In this document: positions 24,855-32,318 of the stretch, one piece after another | How positions within the stretch are numbered: the stretch's first letter is position 1 | Layout: each line of letters begins with the position of its first letter | Origin: Suilimivivens aceti | GTDB taxonomy: Bacteria; Bacillota; Clostridia; Lachnospirales; Lachnospiraceae | Assembly: GCF_025567405.1 (NCBI RefSeq) | Contig: NZ_JAOQKJ010000004.1 | Span: forward strand, 124,001 to 188,000 | Direction: 5' to 3' | Length of the DNA: 64,000 bases | Notes under the pieces: generated by a model | Databases searched by the model: none | Seen by the model: only the letters and a program-made list of their open reading frames with translations | What the model was told of the DNA's origin: nothing | Made by a program: the position numbers and the translations under genes

Positions 24855-25478
24855 TTAAATCGTTGTGCTGTCAAGTAAAAGTGCACATCGGATCGTATCA
24901 ACCTGAAATCCTTTTCTGTACAAAAGTGCTGAAAACTTCTGTTTTTCTTCAAAAGTAGCCTCATTCGGGACAAAATTTTTCTTATGCATCAGATTCAGGA
25001 TCTGTTCTTTTTCAAGTTCTGTTCTGTCCTCTCCTGCCTTCTCTTCATAAACCTCCCCGGCAAGCTCAATAGAAATTCCCTTCTGTACAAGATCCCTGAG
25101 GATCCTGCTTCTGCTCCTGCTCTCCTTATGATATTCAATATAATCTTCTGCATACTGTCTGTCATCTATATAATGGTAGGATCTGACATAATCAAGTGCC
25201 TGCTCTATGATTTCCTCCGGATAATCACCCGCCTTCAGTTTGTCATAAAGCTGTTTTTCGGTATAGCTTCGGTTTTTAAGCAGATTCATAGCCCGCAGCT
25301 TTGCCCTTCTTGGCAGAAGATTCTCCATAATATCCCTGTAGGCTTCTTCTGTTATTTCCTGTCCCTCTTTCAGCCCGTAAGAACGCAATTCGCCTTTGTA
25401 TAATACAAAGGCGAATGTTTCATCAACACTGACCAAAACCCGGGATTTCGCTATCTCCCTGATTGCAGTAACGGTCAT
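24855..25478 (-). CDS. recX: Regulatory protein RecX
   Basis: 207 residues made of RecX three-helix repeats (LLKNRSYTEKQLYDKL; DRQYAEDYIEYHKESRSR; KFSALLYRKGFQVDTIR). It limits RecA filament growth. The start is 3 bases after the recA stop, so translation is probably coupled and expression follows the SOS-controlled recA promoter. Confidence 0.92.
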   Translation of the reverse strand: MTVTAIREIAKSRVLVSVDETFAFVLYKGELRSYGLKEGQEITEEAYRDIMENLLPRRAKLRAMNLLKNRSYTEKQLYDKLKAGDYPEEIIEQALDYVRSYHYIDDRQYAEDYIEYHKESRSRSRILRDLVQKGISIELAGEVYEEKAGEDRTELEKEQILNLMHKKNFVPNEATFEEKQKFSALLYRKGFQVDTIRCALLLDSTTI

Positions 25479-25481
25479 GAG

Positions 25482-26510
25482 CTATTCCTCTTCCTTGACT
25501 TCTGTGGCAGGTGTCTCTCCAATATGGAAATGCTCACGTACCTTCTCCGCTACTTCCTCACAAATGTCTGGATGCTCTTTCAGATAGATCTTGGAATTCT
25601 CTCTTCCCTGTCCGATCTTATTTCCCTCATAAGCGTACCACGCACCACTCTTGTTAATGATACCCACATTAGATGCCAGATCCAGCACATCTCCCACATA
25701 GGAAATACCTTCCCCAAACATGATATCGAATTCTGCTTCCTTAAACGGAGGTGCGATCTTATTCTTCACCACTTTGACTCTGGTCCTGTTTCCGATCACT
25801 TCACCACCCTGCTTCAGGGATTCAATCCTTCTGACATCCATCCTGACTGAAGAATAGAACTTCAGTGCACGCCCGCCGGTCGTAGTCTCCGGATTGCCGA
25901 ACATCACACCAACCTTCTCGCGGAGCTGGTTGATAAATACAACCGTACAGTTGGACTTACTGATCACTGCAGTCAGCTTACGCAGTGCCTGGCTCATCAG
26001 TCTGGCCTGCAGACCGACATGGGAATCTCCCATATCACCATCAATCTCAGCCTTCGGTACAAGGGCAGCTACTGAGTCAACAACAACAATATCAAGGGCA
26101 CCGGAGCGTACCATGGTCTCTGTGATCTCCAGTGCCTGTTCACCATTGTCAGGCTGTGAAATATACAGATTATCCACGTCTACACCGATATTCTTCGCAT
26201 ATACAGGATCCAGCGCATGCTCAGCATCAATAAACCCGGCAATACCGCCTGTCTTTTGCACCTCTGCAATCATGTGCAGGGTAACCGTCGTCTTACCACT
26301 GGATTCCGGTCCATAGATCTCAATGACCCTTCCCTTGGGAATACCACCAAGGCCAAGGGCAATATCAAGGCTCAGGGATCCTGTAGGGATCGTTTCTATA
26401 TTCATCTGTGCCGCCGGATCTCCCAGCTTCATGACAGCTCCCTTACCGAACTGCTTCTCAATCTGTCCAAGGGCAGCGTCCAATGCCTTCAGCTTTTCGT
26501 TCTTTTCCAT
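25482..26510 (-). CDS. recA: Recombinase RecA
   Basis: 342 residues. Walker A is GPESSGKTT; Walker B and the ALDIVVVDSVAALVP segment, the FINQLREKVGVMFGNPETT loop L2 and the acidic C-terminal tail (EVKEEE) are all present. It drives homologous recombination and LexA cleavage in the SOS response. Two LexA-type boxes overlap its promoter. recX follows directly. Confidence 0.99.
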   Translation of the reverse strand: MEKNEKLKALDAALGQIEKQFGKGAVMKLGDPAAQMNIETIPTGSLSLDIALGLGGIPKGRVIEIYGPESSGKTTVTLHMIAEVQKTGGIAGFIDAEHALDPVYAKNIGVDVDNLYISQPDNGEQALEITETMVRSGALDIVVVDSVAALVPKAEIDGDMGDSHVGLQARLMSQALRKLTAVISKSNCTVVFINQLREKVGVMFGNPETTTGGRALKFYSSVRMDVRRIESLKQGGEVIGNRTRVKVVKNKIAPPFKEAEFDIMFGEGISYVGDVLDLASNVGIINKSGAWYAYEGNKIGQGRENSKIYLKEHPDICEEVAEKVREHFHIGETPATEVKEEE

Positions 26511-26533
26511 AAAATAAGTTCTCCTTCCAGAAG

Positions 26534-26581
26534 GAACGTCTGTTCTTATTCAAGAGTATACCAAACATTTGTTCCTGTCAA
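26534..26581 (-). promoter_or_regulatory. recA promoter with two LexA (SOS) boxes
   Basis: The minus strand carries TTGACA (26576-26581) and TATACT (26555-26560). The spacer is short (15), or 17 if TACTCT is the -10. GAACAAATGTTT (26563-26574) lies in the spacer, and GAACAGACGTTC (26534-26545) just after the start site. Both follow the Gram-positive LexA consensus of GAAC, four bases, GTTC. LexA bound at either would block polymerase. Confidence 0.82.
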
Positions 26582-26803
26582 TCCTAATTTTGTTTTCTTT
26601 TCTTATATCCTTATTCTATCATATTACGAGTCCCAAAAAACTCCCTCAATGGCATCTCTCCCCTCTTTTCTGATCGCTTTGGATGTTTGGCAGAAGATGC
26701 CGGATATGCAAAGCAGATATTTGATGGCGGATCCCTGTGATCCCGGATCCGATTACTGCTTTATATTACCATAAAGCCATGCTTTTCGCAAGAAACGGAT
26801 ATC
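26582..26803. other. Intergenic stretch without recognised gene
   Basis: With the recA promoter and the terminator this makes a 341-base gap between genes. A GGATCC-rich imperfect repeat lies near 26731-26752. A 41-codon plus-strand frame (26649-26774) has no ribosome-binding site and no family I recognise. A small RNA is possible, but nothing shows it. Confidence 0.4.
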
Positions 26804-26849
26804 AAAAAATAATGCGCTTCCTGGCAGATCAGGAAGCACATTATTTTTT
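26804..26849. terminator. Strong bidirectional terminator ending the yicC-to-RsiV-like operon
   Basis: AAAAAATAATG-GCTTCCTG pairs with CAGGAAGC-CATTATTTTTT around a 6-base loop, with T runs in both directions. It begins 2 bases after the stop of the RsiV-like gene on the minus strand. Confidence 0.9.
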
Positions 26850-26851
26850 AA

Positions 26852-27712
26852 TCAGAACTGTTTTGTAAACTTCTCATAGTCCTTATAGGTAACGGTTGCC
26901 CAGCCGTCATCATAATTGATTCCGACCTCCATTCCAAGTGGTGTATAGAAGATGATCAATGAATTTTCATTTGTCAGATATTCTCTGATCTGCTGATCTG
27001 AATAATAGTTAAGTCCATTGATCTCACCATTCTGTTCCTCACAGCGTTTTCTGAAATCAATGGCAAACTCATCATCAATATCAAGGATACCGGTATTACC
27101 CACAGGAAGCCCTGTCTGCAGGTCAAAATTCATGGAAACGATGACAGCCCCTATCATGGAATCATTCAGTATCCCCCGTTCCTGGAATGCAACACTCAGA
27201 ATATCCTCATCCATATAGGTAACATAGCATTCACTCTGATATTCAAAGGAGTCCCCATCTTCCATGAGATCTGCAACGGCAGTGATATATTCATCCGTTG
27301 CTGTGACTTCTTCATAAAGCTTCCGGTTGATCTCTTCCACATTCGGAATATCACCGGTCACTACTGGATATGTAATGATAAGCCTTGCCTCTGCCCCTTC
27401 AGGACAGTCATAATCTTCCTTATCAAATTCCTCAAGCTCCACTTCATAGGACAGATCATCCCTGATATCCTGCTCAAAGTCATAATACTCCTCATCACTG
27501 TCACCATTCAGGAAATCTTCTATATCATACCCCTCCATATCGTCAGAGTCTCCGGTGATTCCCGCACGCCCTGCTGTTGTCCTCTCTATTCCTTCGATCA
27601 CTGTAGCAAGCTGGTAAACACTCGCCACAAATGCGATCCACAGGATCACAACACCAAGTACTAAAAGCATACTGACACCAATAATTTTTCCGGTCGTCCA
27701 TTTCTTTTTCAA
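26852..27712 (-). CDS. Membrane-anchored DUF3298/RsiV-like protein
   Basis: 286 residues. An N-terminal membrane helix (IGVSMLLVLGVVILWIAFV) is followed by a very acidic stretch (residues 55-100) and a C-terminal domain resembling DUF4163/DUF3298, as in the extracellular part of the anti-sigma factor RsiV (ITYPVVTGDIPNVEEIN; GAVIVSMNFDLQTGLPVG; IIFYTPLGMEVGINYDDGW). The domain should face outward. No sigma factor is adjacent, so an anti-sigma role is not claimed. The gene overlaps the cinA-type gene by 4 bases and is last in the operon. Confidence 0.75.
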   Translation of the reverse strand: MKKKWTTGKIIGVSMLLVLGVVILWIAFVASVYQLATVIEGIERTTAGRAGITGDSDDMEGYDIEDFLNGDSDEEYYDFEQDIRDDLSYEVELEEFDKEDYDCPEGAEARLIITYPVVTGDIPNVEEINRKLYEEVTATDEYITAVADLMEDGDSFEYQSECYVTYMDEDILSVAFQERGILNDSMIGAVIVSMNFDLQTGLPVGNTGILDIDDEFAIDFRKRCEEQNGEINGLNYYSDQQIREYLTNENSLIIFYTPLGMEVGINYDDGWATVTYKDYEKFTKQF

Positions 27713-28212
27713 ATCAATCCCTCCTGTACCTGAGAATCCGGTTCTTCTGAAAGTATGGCAATAAGCAGCTTAAGTGCTGCTGTTACCGCCTGTCTGCGGA
27801 TACTTTCCCTGTCACCATGGAAGATTTCCCTTCTGACAGTTATCCTGCCCCTCAGACAGCATCCGAGATAAACAAGTCCTACCGGCTTTTCCTTTGTTCC
27901 TCCGGAAGGTCCTGCTATACCGGTAGAAACAAGAGCTGCATCCGCCCCTGCATTTTTTGCAGCTCCCGCAGCCATTTCATATGCAGTCTGTTCACTGACT
28001 GCACCATAATTTCTCAGGGTTTCGCCTTTAACCCCAAGAAGCTTTTCCTTGGATTCATTGGCATAGGTAATGTAGCCCTCCCTGTAAATCTCTGAAACAC
28101 CGGACACATTGATCAGAGTTGCTGCGATGAGCCCACCTGTACAGGATTCTGCCGTAGTTACCGTATACCCTTTTGCAAGCAGCTTTTCTACTGCTGTTTC
28201 TTCCAGTGTCAT
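27709..28212 (-). CDS. pncC: Nicotinamide-nucleotide amidohydrolase (CinA C-terminal type, PncC)
   Basis: 167 residues, the C-terminal CinA domain alone. Landmarks: TTAESCTGGLIAATLINVSG, YANESKEKLLGV and STGIAGPSGGT followed by KPVGLVYLG. It deamidates nicotinamide mononucleotide in the pyridine-nucleotide cycle. Its start overlaps the pgsA stop by one base and its end overlaps the next gene by 4. In many Firmicutes a cinA gene also sits between pgsA and recA, and the same order is seen here. Confidence 0.9.
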   Translation of the reverse strand: MTLEETAVEKLLAKGYTVTTAESCTGGLIAATLINVSGVSEIYREGYITYANESKEKLLGVKGETLRNYGAVSEQTAYEMAAGAAKNAGADAALVSTGIAGPSGGTKEKPVGLVYLGCCLRGRITVRREIFHGDRESIRRQAVTAALKLLIAILSEEPDSQVQEGLI

Positions 28213-28745
28213 TATTTCTGTTCCTTCAGTACATCTTTATTCTTGATCAGATAATCAATCAGTGATACGACTGTGAGGATCACTGCGATCCAGGTTATGA
28301 TCGTTGTCAGAAGCTGCAGTGCCTGGATGTTGGCGATCATCAGACAGACTGCGATCATCTGGAAGGTCGTCTTGAACTTGCCCCAGTAGCTTGCTGCGAT
28401 CACAACTCCATTATCTGCTGCGATCAGACGGAAGCCACTGATCGTAAATTCCCTTGCAATAATAATAACTACCATATAGGAAGGGATCCTGCCAAGCCCG
28501 GTCAGGCAGATCAGGGCAGAACACACAAGCAGCTTATCTGCCAGCGGATCCATAAACTTTCCAAAGTTAGTGACCAGATTGTATTTTCTGGCGATCTTTC
28601 CATCCAGAAGATCTGTCAGGCTGGCTACAATAAAGATACCAAGGGCGATCCAGTTGTCTGCCGGAATACCAGGTACTAAAAGGAATACCAGGAAAAAGGG
28701 AATCAGAATCACTCTGAATATTGTCAGTTTGTTAGGTAAATTCAT
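28212..28745 (-). CDS. pgsA: CDP-diacylglycerol-glycerol-3-phosphate 3-phosphatidyltransferase
   Basis: 177 residues, integral membrane. The CDP-alcohol phosphotransferase signature is complete: DLLDGKIARKYNLVTNFGKFMDPLADK carries the DG-AR-G-D-D pattern. It makes phosphatidylglycerol phosphate. The gene lies 15 bases after rimO. Confidence 0.94.
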   Translation of the reverse strand: MNLPNKLTIFRVILIPFFLVFLLVPGIPADNWIALGIFIVASLTDLLDGKIARKYNLVTNFGKFMDPLADKLLVCSALICLTGLGRIPSYMVVIIIAREFTISGFRLIAADNGVVIAASYWGKFKTTFQMIAVCLMIANIQALQLLTTIITWIAVILTVVSLIDYLIKNKDVLKEQK

Positions 28746-28760
28746 AACTTGCTCTCCTCT

Positions 28761-30089
28761 TTATTCTTCTATAATCTCACCGATCAGGTCATATTCATTG
28801 GCTCCTGTCACGCGCACCCTTACAAAATCACCGCTCATCAGTGACCAGTCCGTATCCACAAACAGATAGCCATCTACCGAAGGAGCGTCCTTATAGGTTC
28901 TTGCCACATAAACATCCTCCTCAGCAAGCTTTCCTTCGATCATGACTGTCAGCTCCCTGCCCTTCATGTTCTCTGCCGCTTCAAAAGCGATCTCCTGCTG
29001 GAGCTCCATCATTTCCTGCTGCCTTCTGAGCTTAATTTCTTCCTCCACCTGGCCATCCATGACAGCCGCCGGTGTTCCCTCCTCCGGTGAATAGGTAAAG
29101 GCTCCCAGCCTGTCAAACTCCATACGGTTGATAAAATCCATGGTTTCTGTAAAATCTTCTTCTGTCTCTGTAGGGAATCCGGTAATAAAAGTAGTCCTGA
29201 TGCAGATATCCGGGATCTCTTCCCGCAGATGGTCTACCAGTGCTTCAATCTGCGCCGTATCTGTTCTTCTGCCCATCAGCTTCAAAATCCTGTCAGTGCC
29301 GCTCTGGATCGGAATATCCAGGTAATGACAGATCTTCGTCTGCCTCTTCATCACATCGATCAGCTCCTGTGTGATCTCCTCCGGATAACAGTACATGATC
29401 CGGATCCAGATAAGCCCTTCTATTTCACAAAGCCTGTCAAGAAGCTCCGGCAGTTTTTTTTCTCCGTACAGATCCATTCCATACAGGGTCGTTTCCTGTG
29501 CAACAAGGATCAGTTCTTTAATTCCTTTACCGGCAAGCTGTCTTGCCTCATCCAGAAGCAGCTCCATTGGAACACTCCTGTATTCGCCCCTGACCTTTGG
29601 GATAATACAATAGGTGCAGTGCTTGTTGCAGCCCTCTGCAATCTTCAGATAGGAAAAATATCCTCCTGTTGTAAGTACTCTTTCTTTACCTCCAAGAGGC
29701 GCCTTGTCAAGAGCTTCCAGATGGTTCTCTCCCTTACCGGCCAGTACCTCATCCAGTGTCTCAACTACCTTTTCCAGCGCTGTTGTGCCGATAATGGCAT
29801 CTACCTCTTCAATTTCTTTCTGGATCTCTGCCTGATAGCGCTGTGCCAGGCACCCCGCTACGACCAGTGCCTTAAGCTGCCCTGTTTTTTTCAGTTCAGC
29901 AAGCTCCAGGATCGTCTGGATGCTCTCTTCCTTGGCGTCATTGATAAAGCAGCAGGTATTGACTACCGCCGCATCTGCCTGTGTCTGATCATCGGTAAAG
30001 GTGTATCCCCTCTCCTTCAGCATGCCAAGCATCACTTCAGAATCTACCAAATTCTTATCACAGCCAAGGGATACAAATAAAATATTCAT
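28761..30089 (-). CDS. rimO: Ribosomal protein S12 methylthiotransferase RimO
   Basis: 442 residues. The N-terminal UPF0004 domain holds Cys10, Cys46 and Cys80 for one [4Fe-4S] cluster. The radical-SAM motif GCNKHCTYC (Cys154, Cys158, Cys161) holds the second. A C-terminal TRAM domain follows. The start SLGCDKNLVDSEVM favours RimO over MiaB. It methylthiolates an Asp of ribosomal protein S12. Confidence 0.94.
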   Translation of the reverse strand: MNILFVSLGCDKNLVDSEVMLGMLKERGYTFTDDQTQADAAVVNTCCFINDAKEESIQTILELAELKKTGQLKALVVAGCLAQRYQAEIQKEIEEVDAIIGTTALEKVVETLDEVLAGKGENHLEALDKAPLGGKERVLTTGGYFSYLKIAEGCNKHCTYCIIPKVRGEYRSVPMELLLDEARQLAGKGIKELILVAQETTLYGMDLYGEKKLPELLDRLCEIEGLIWIRIMYCYPEEITQELIDVMKRQTKICHYLDIPIQSGTDRILKLMGRRTDTAQIEALVDHLREEIPDICIRTTFITGFPTETEEDFTETMDFINRMEFDRLGAFTYSPEEGTPAAVMDGQVEEEIKLRRQQEMMELQQEIAFEAAENMKGRELTVMIEGKLAEEDVYVARTYKDAPSVDGYLFVDTDWSLMSGDFVRVRVTGANEYDLIGEIIEE

Positions 30090-30124
30090 GCCTTTGTCCT
30101 TCCCTGCTCTCTAATAGTGAAACA

Positions 30125-30144
30125 GCGGCCCTTTTGCCGGCCGC
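30125..30144 (-). terminator. GC-rich hairpin after rpoZ
   Basis: GCGGCC (30125-30130) pairs with GGCCGC (30139-30144) around an 8-base loop, 11 bases after the rpoZ stop. On the minus strand TGTTTCACT follows, so it is a weak terminator or attenuator before rimO. Confidence 0.4.
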
Positions 30145-30154
30145 CATTGATTCT

Positions 30155-30388
30155 TTAGTCTTCATCTGCAAGAATCTTGATCTTGCCCTGATTCAGCTCC
30201 TCTACCGCAATGGATAAAGGCTTGCTGTCCTTTGCATTCACAAGCGGCTCATCTCCTCCAATGATCTGTCTGGCACGCTTGGATGTTGCCATAACGATGG
30301 AATAGCGGCTGTTAACTACGGGAGCCTCTCCAGGCTCAACCTCACTGTTTACTACCTTCATTAAATCTGAATAAGACGGATGTAACAT
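30155..30388 (-). CDS. rpoZ: DNA-directed RNA polymerase omega subunit
   Basis: 77 residues. The conserved stretch PVVNSRYSIVMATSKRARQI followed by KPLSIAVEELNQGKI is the RpoZ fold. It assists RNA polymerase assembly. It lies 22 bases after gmk, the usual Firmicute order. Confidence 0.93.
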   Translation of the reverse strand: MLHPSYSDLMKVVNSEVEPGEAPVVNSRYSIVMATSKRARQIIGGDEPLVNAKDSKPLSIAVEELNQGKIKILADED

Positions 30389-30410
30389 AATTTTCTCCTT
30401 CCCTGAAAGC

Positions 30411-31046
30411 CTATTCTGTGAAAGCTTCCAGCTCCTTTCTTACTTTATTGATAAATTCCTGATTTCGTGCCGGTGTTTCATGTGCCGCCATGATCAGGCC
30501 GTGCATTTCCCTCACACATTCTTCCAGGTTATCATTGATCACGATATAATCGTAATTCTCGATTCCCTCTGCCTCTTCTGTGGCTCTCTTAAGCCTCTTT
30601 TCGATAACATCCTCTGTTTCTGTACCGCGTCCTACAAGCCGGCGCTTCAGCTCCGCTGCACTCGGCGGCATCACAAACAGCAGCAGGGCTGTGGGAAACT
30701 TCTGTTTGATCTTGAGGGCTCCCTGGATCTCGATCTCCAGGATCACATCCTTCCCCTCTTCCAGCTTCTTCTCCACATACTCTCTCGGGGTTCCGTAGTA
30801 GTTGCCACAGTAGCAGGCATATTCCACAAGTCCCTCTTCTTCTATTTTCTTTTCAAATTCCTCTTTCGTGGAAAAGAAATACTCCCTTCCATCTACTTCA
30901 CCTGTTCTTGGCTGTCTCGTTGTCATGGAAACAGATAAGGCATAATTGTCATAATCACTGACAAGCCGCTTCATCAATGTTCCCTTGCCTGCCCCGGAAA
31001 ATCCGGAAACAACGATCAGAATTCCTTTATGCTGTTTCGTTTTCAT
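30411..31046 (-). CDS. gmk: Guanylate kinase
   Basis: 211 residues from the ATG at 31046, chosen because GGAGAG lies just before it; the frame is open for 20 more codons. The P-loop is SGFSGAGKGTLMKRL, followed by SMTTRQPRTGEVDGREYFF and a GTPREYVEKKLEEGKDVILE segment. It phosphorylates GMP to GDP. The start lies about 20 bases inside remA, so the two are coupled. Confidence 0.96.
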   Translation of the reverse strand: MKTKQHKGILIVVSGFSGAGKGTLMKRLVSDYDNYALSVSMTTRQPRTGEVDGREYFFSTKEEFEKKIEEEGLVEYACYCGNYYGTPREYVEKKLEEGKDVILEIEIQGALKIKQKFPTALLLFVMPPSAAELKRRLVGRGTETEDVIEKRLKRATEEAEGIENYDYIVINDNLEECVREMHGLIMAAHETPARNQEFINKVRKELEAFTE

Positions 31047-31290
31047 CTTTACTCTCCATCTGTGCCCTCTGGGCAATGGTTTCCGGAAGCAGTGCCGAAA
31101 GTACAAGCTGGCTGTTTTCCATCACCAGGACTGCCTTTGTCCTTCTTCCCTGTGTCGCATCGATGGCATTGCCCTCTTCCCTGGCCTTCTGTACCATACG
31201 CTTGACAGGTGCCGAATCAGGACTGACTATCGCAATGATCTTTCCGGCATTTACAATATTTCCAAAGCCGATATGGATTAATTTGTTCAC
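31027..31290 (-). CDS. remA: Extracellular matrix regulator RemA family protein
   Basis: 87 residues. The N-terminal IHIGFGNIVNAGKIIAIVSP and the DATQGRRTKAVLVMENSQ segment are the DUF370/RemA signature. In Bacillus RemA is a DNA-binding activator of biofilm matrix genes. In Clostridia the same gene is almost always between yicC and gmk, as here. Confidence 0.93.
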   Translation of the reverse strand: MNKLIHIGFGNIVNAGKIIAIVSPDSAPVKRMVQKAREEGNAIDATQGRRTKAVLVMENSQLVLSALLPETIAQRAQMESKDENETA

Positions 31291-31301
31291 ATCAAAACCT
31301 T

Positions 31302-32180
31302 CTATTCAATATTCTGGATCTGCTCTCTTACCTTCTCGATCTCTGTTTTCAGTTCAATCGCACGGTTTGAGATCTCAAGATCACTTGACTTTGACAGGAT
31401 CGTATTCGCCTCACGGTTCATTTCCTGTGCGATGAAATCCAGCTTTCTTCCGATGCTTCCACCTGCAAGCAGTGCATCCCTTGTAGCTGTGATGTGGCTG
31501 CGGAGCCGCACCAGTTCTTCATCTACACATACCTTGTCAGCAAAAATCGTCACTTCCATAAGAAGTCTGCTTTCATCCACCTGCTTATCAGAAAGAAGCT
31601 CCTCTACCTTCTTCGTAAGCTTCTCCTTGTACTCTTCGATGATCTCCGGAGAACGCTCTGTGATGAAATCCACATGCGCAAGCATTCCTTCCAGCTTTGC
31701 TATCAGATCATTCCGGAGGTTTTCCCCTTCCCTGATCCTTGTTTCCACAAAGTTCTCTGCGGCACCCTTCAGTGCTTTATCCAGAAGCTTCCAGAGCTGC
31801 TCTTCATCCACAGTCTGCTCTTCCATCGTCAGGATCTCGGGGAATCTTGCCAGTGTGGATACCCGGATATCATTATCCAGAGAAAAATCCTCAGCCATTC
31901 TGTCAAAATACTGCATATATTCCGCAGCCAGTTCCTTATTGTACTTCACACAGACATTTGACTCTGTAAAATCTTCATAGGTGATAAAAAGATCTACCTT
32001 GCCTCTCTGCATGAAATTCTTCAGCTCTGTCCGGATCGCTGCTTCAAAGAAGTTCAGCTTCTTAGGCATTTTGATGGTGACATCCAGATATCTGTGATTG
32101 ACTGATTTCATTTCTACCGTAATCTTACGGTCAGCTTCTGCGATCTCACATCTGCCGAAGCCTGTCATGCTCTTAATCAT
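31302..32180 (-). CDS. yicC: YicC/YloC family endoribonuclease
   Basis: 292 residues. The N-terminal IKSMTGFGRCE and MKSVNHRYLDVTIKMPK, and the C-terminal GRKLDFIAQEMNREANTILSK, are the YicC/YloC-N and DUF1732 signatures. Members are described as endoribonucleases. It is first in the long operon ending at 26852, with a promoter overlapping that of rqcH. Confidence 0.92.
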   Translation of the reverse strand: MIKSMTGFGRCEIAEADRKITVEMKSVNHRYLDVTIKMPKKLNFFEAAIRTELKNFMQRGKVDLFITYEDFTESNVCVKYNKELAAEYMQYFDRMAEDFSLDNDIRVSTLARFPEILTMEEQTVDEEQLWKLLDKALKGAAENFVETRIREGENLRNDLIAKLEGMLAHVDFITERSPEIIEEYKEKLTKKVEELLSDKQVDESRLLMEVTIFADKVCVDEELVRLRSHITATRDALLAGGSIGRKLDFIAQEMNREANTILSKSSDLEISNRAIELKTEIEKVREQIQNIE

Positions 32181-32231
32181 GCTTTTCTCCTTTGTATCCT
32201 ACCCGAAAATAATTTCTGCGTATTCCATAGT

Positions 32232-32260
32232 ATTATAGGATATAGACAGAAAAACGTCAA
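32232..32260 (-). promoter_or_regulatory. Promoter of the yicC-remA-gmk-rpoZ operon
   Basis: Minus-strand TTGACG (32255-32260), 17-base spacer, perfect TATAAT (32232-32237). It overlaps the divergent rqcH promoter, so polymerase cannot sit on both at once. Confidence 0.75.
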
Positions 32261-32272
32261 GTGCGCTATACT
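32243..32272 (+). promoter_or_regulatory. Promoter of rqcH
   Basis: TAGACA (32243-32248), 18-base spacer, TATACT (32267-32272). The 5' leader then contains the perfect hairpin GGCAGCC/GGCTGCC (32280-32296) directly before the AAAGAAAGTGAG ribosome-binding region. Confidence 0.65.
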
Positions 32273-32318
32273 AAGGAAAGGCAGCCAGAGGCTGCCGGAA
32301 AGAAAGTGAGATTACAAT

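Noticed and set aside
26649..26774. 41-codon plus-strand frame in the recA upstream gap
   Set aside because: No ribosome-binding site or promoter, and it is the tail of a longer frame that mirrors recA.
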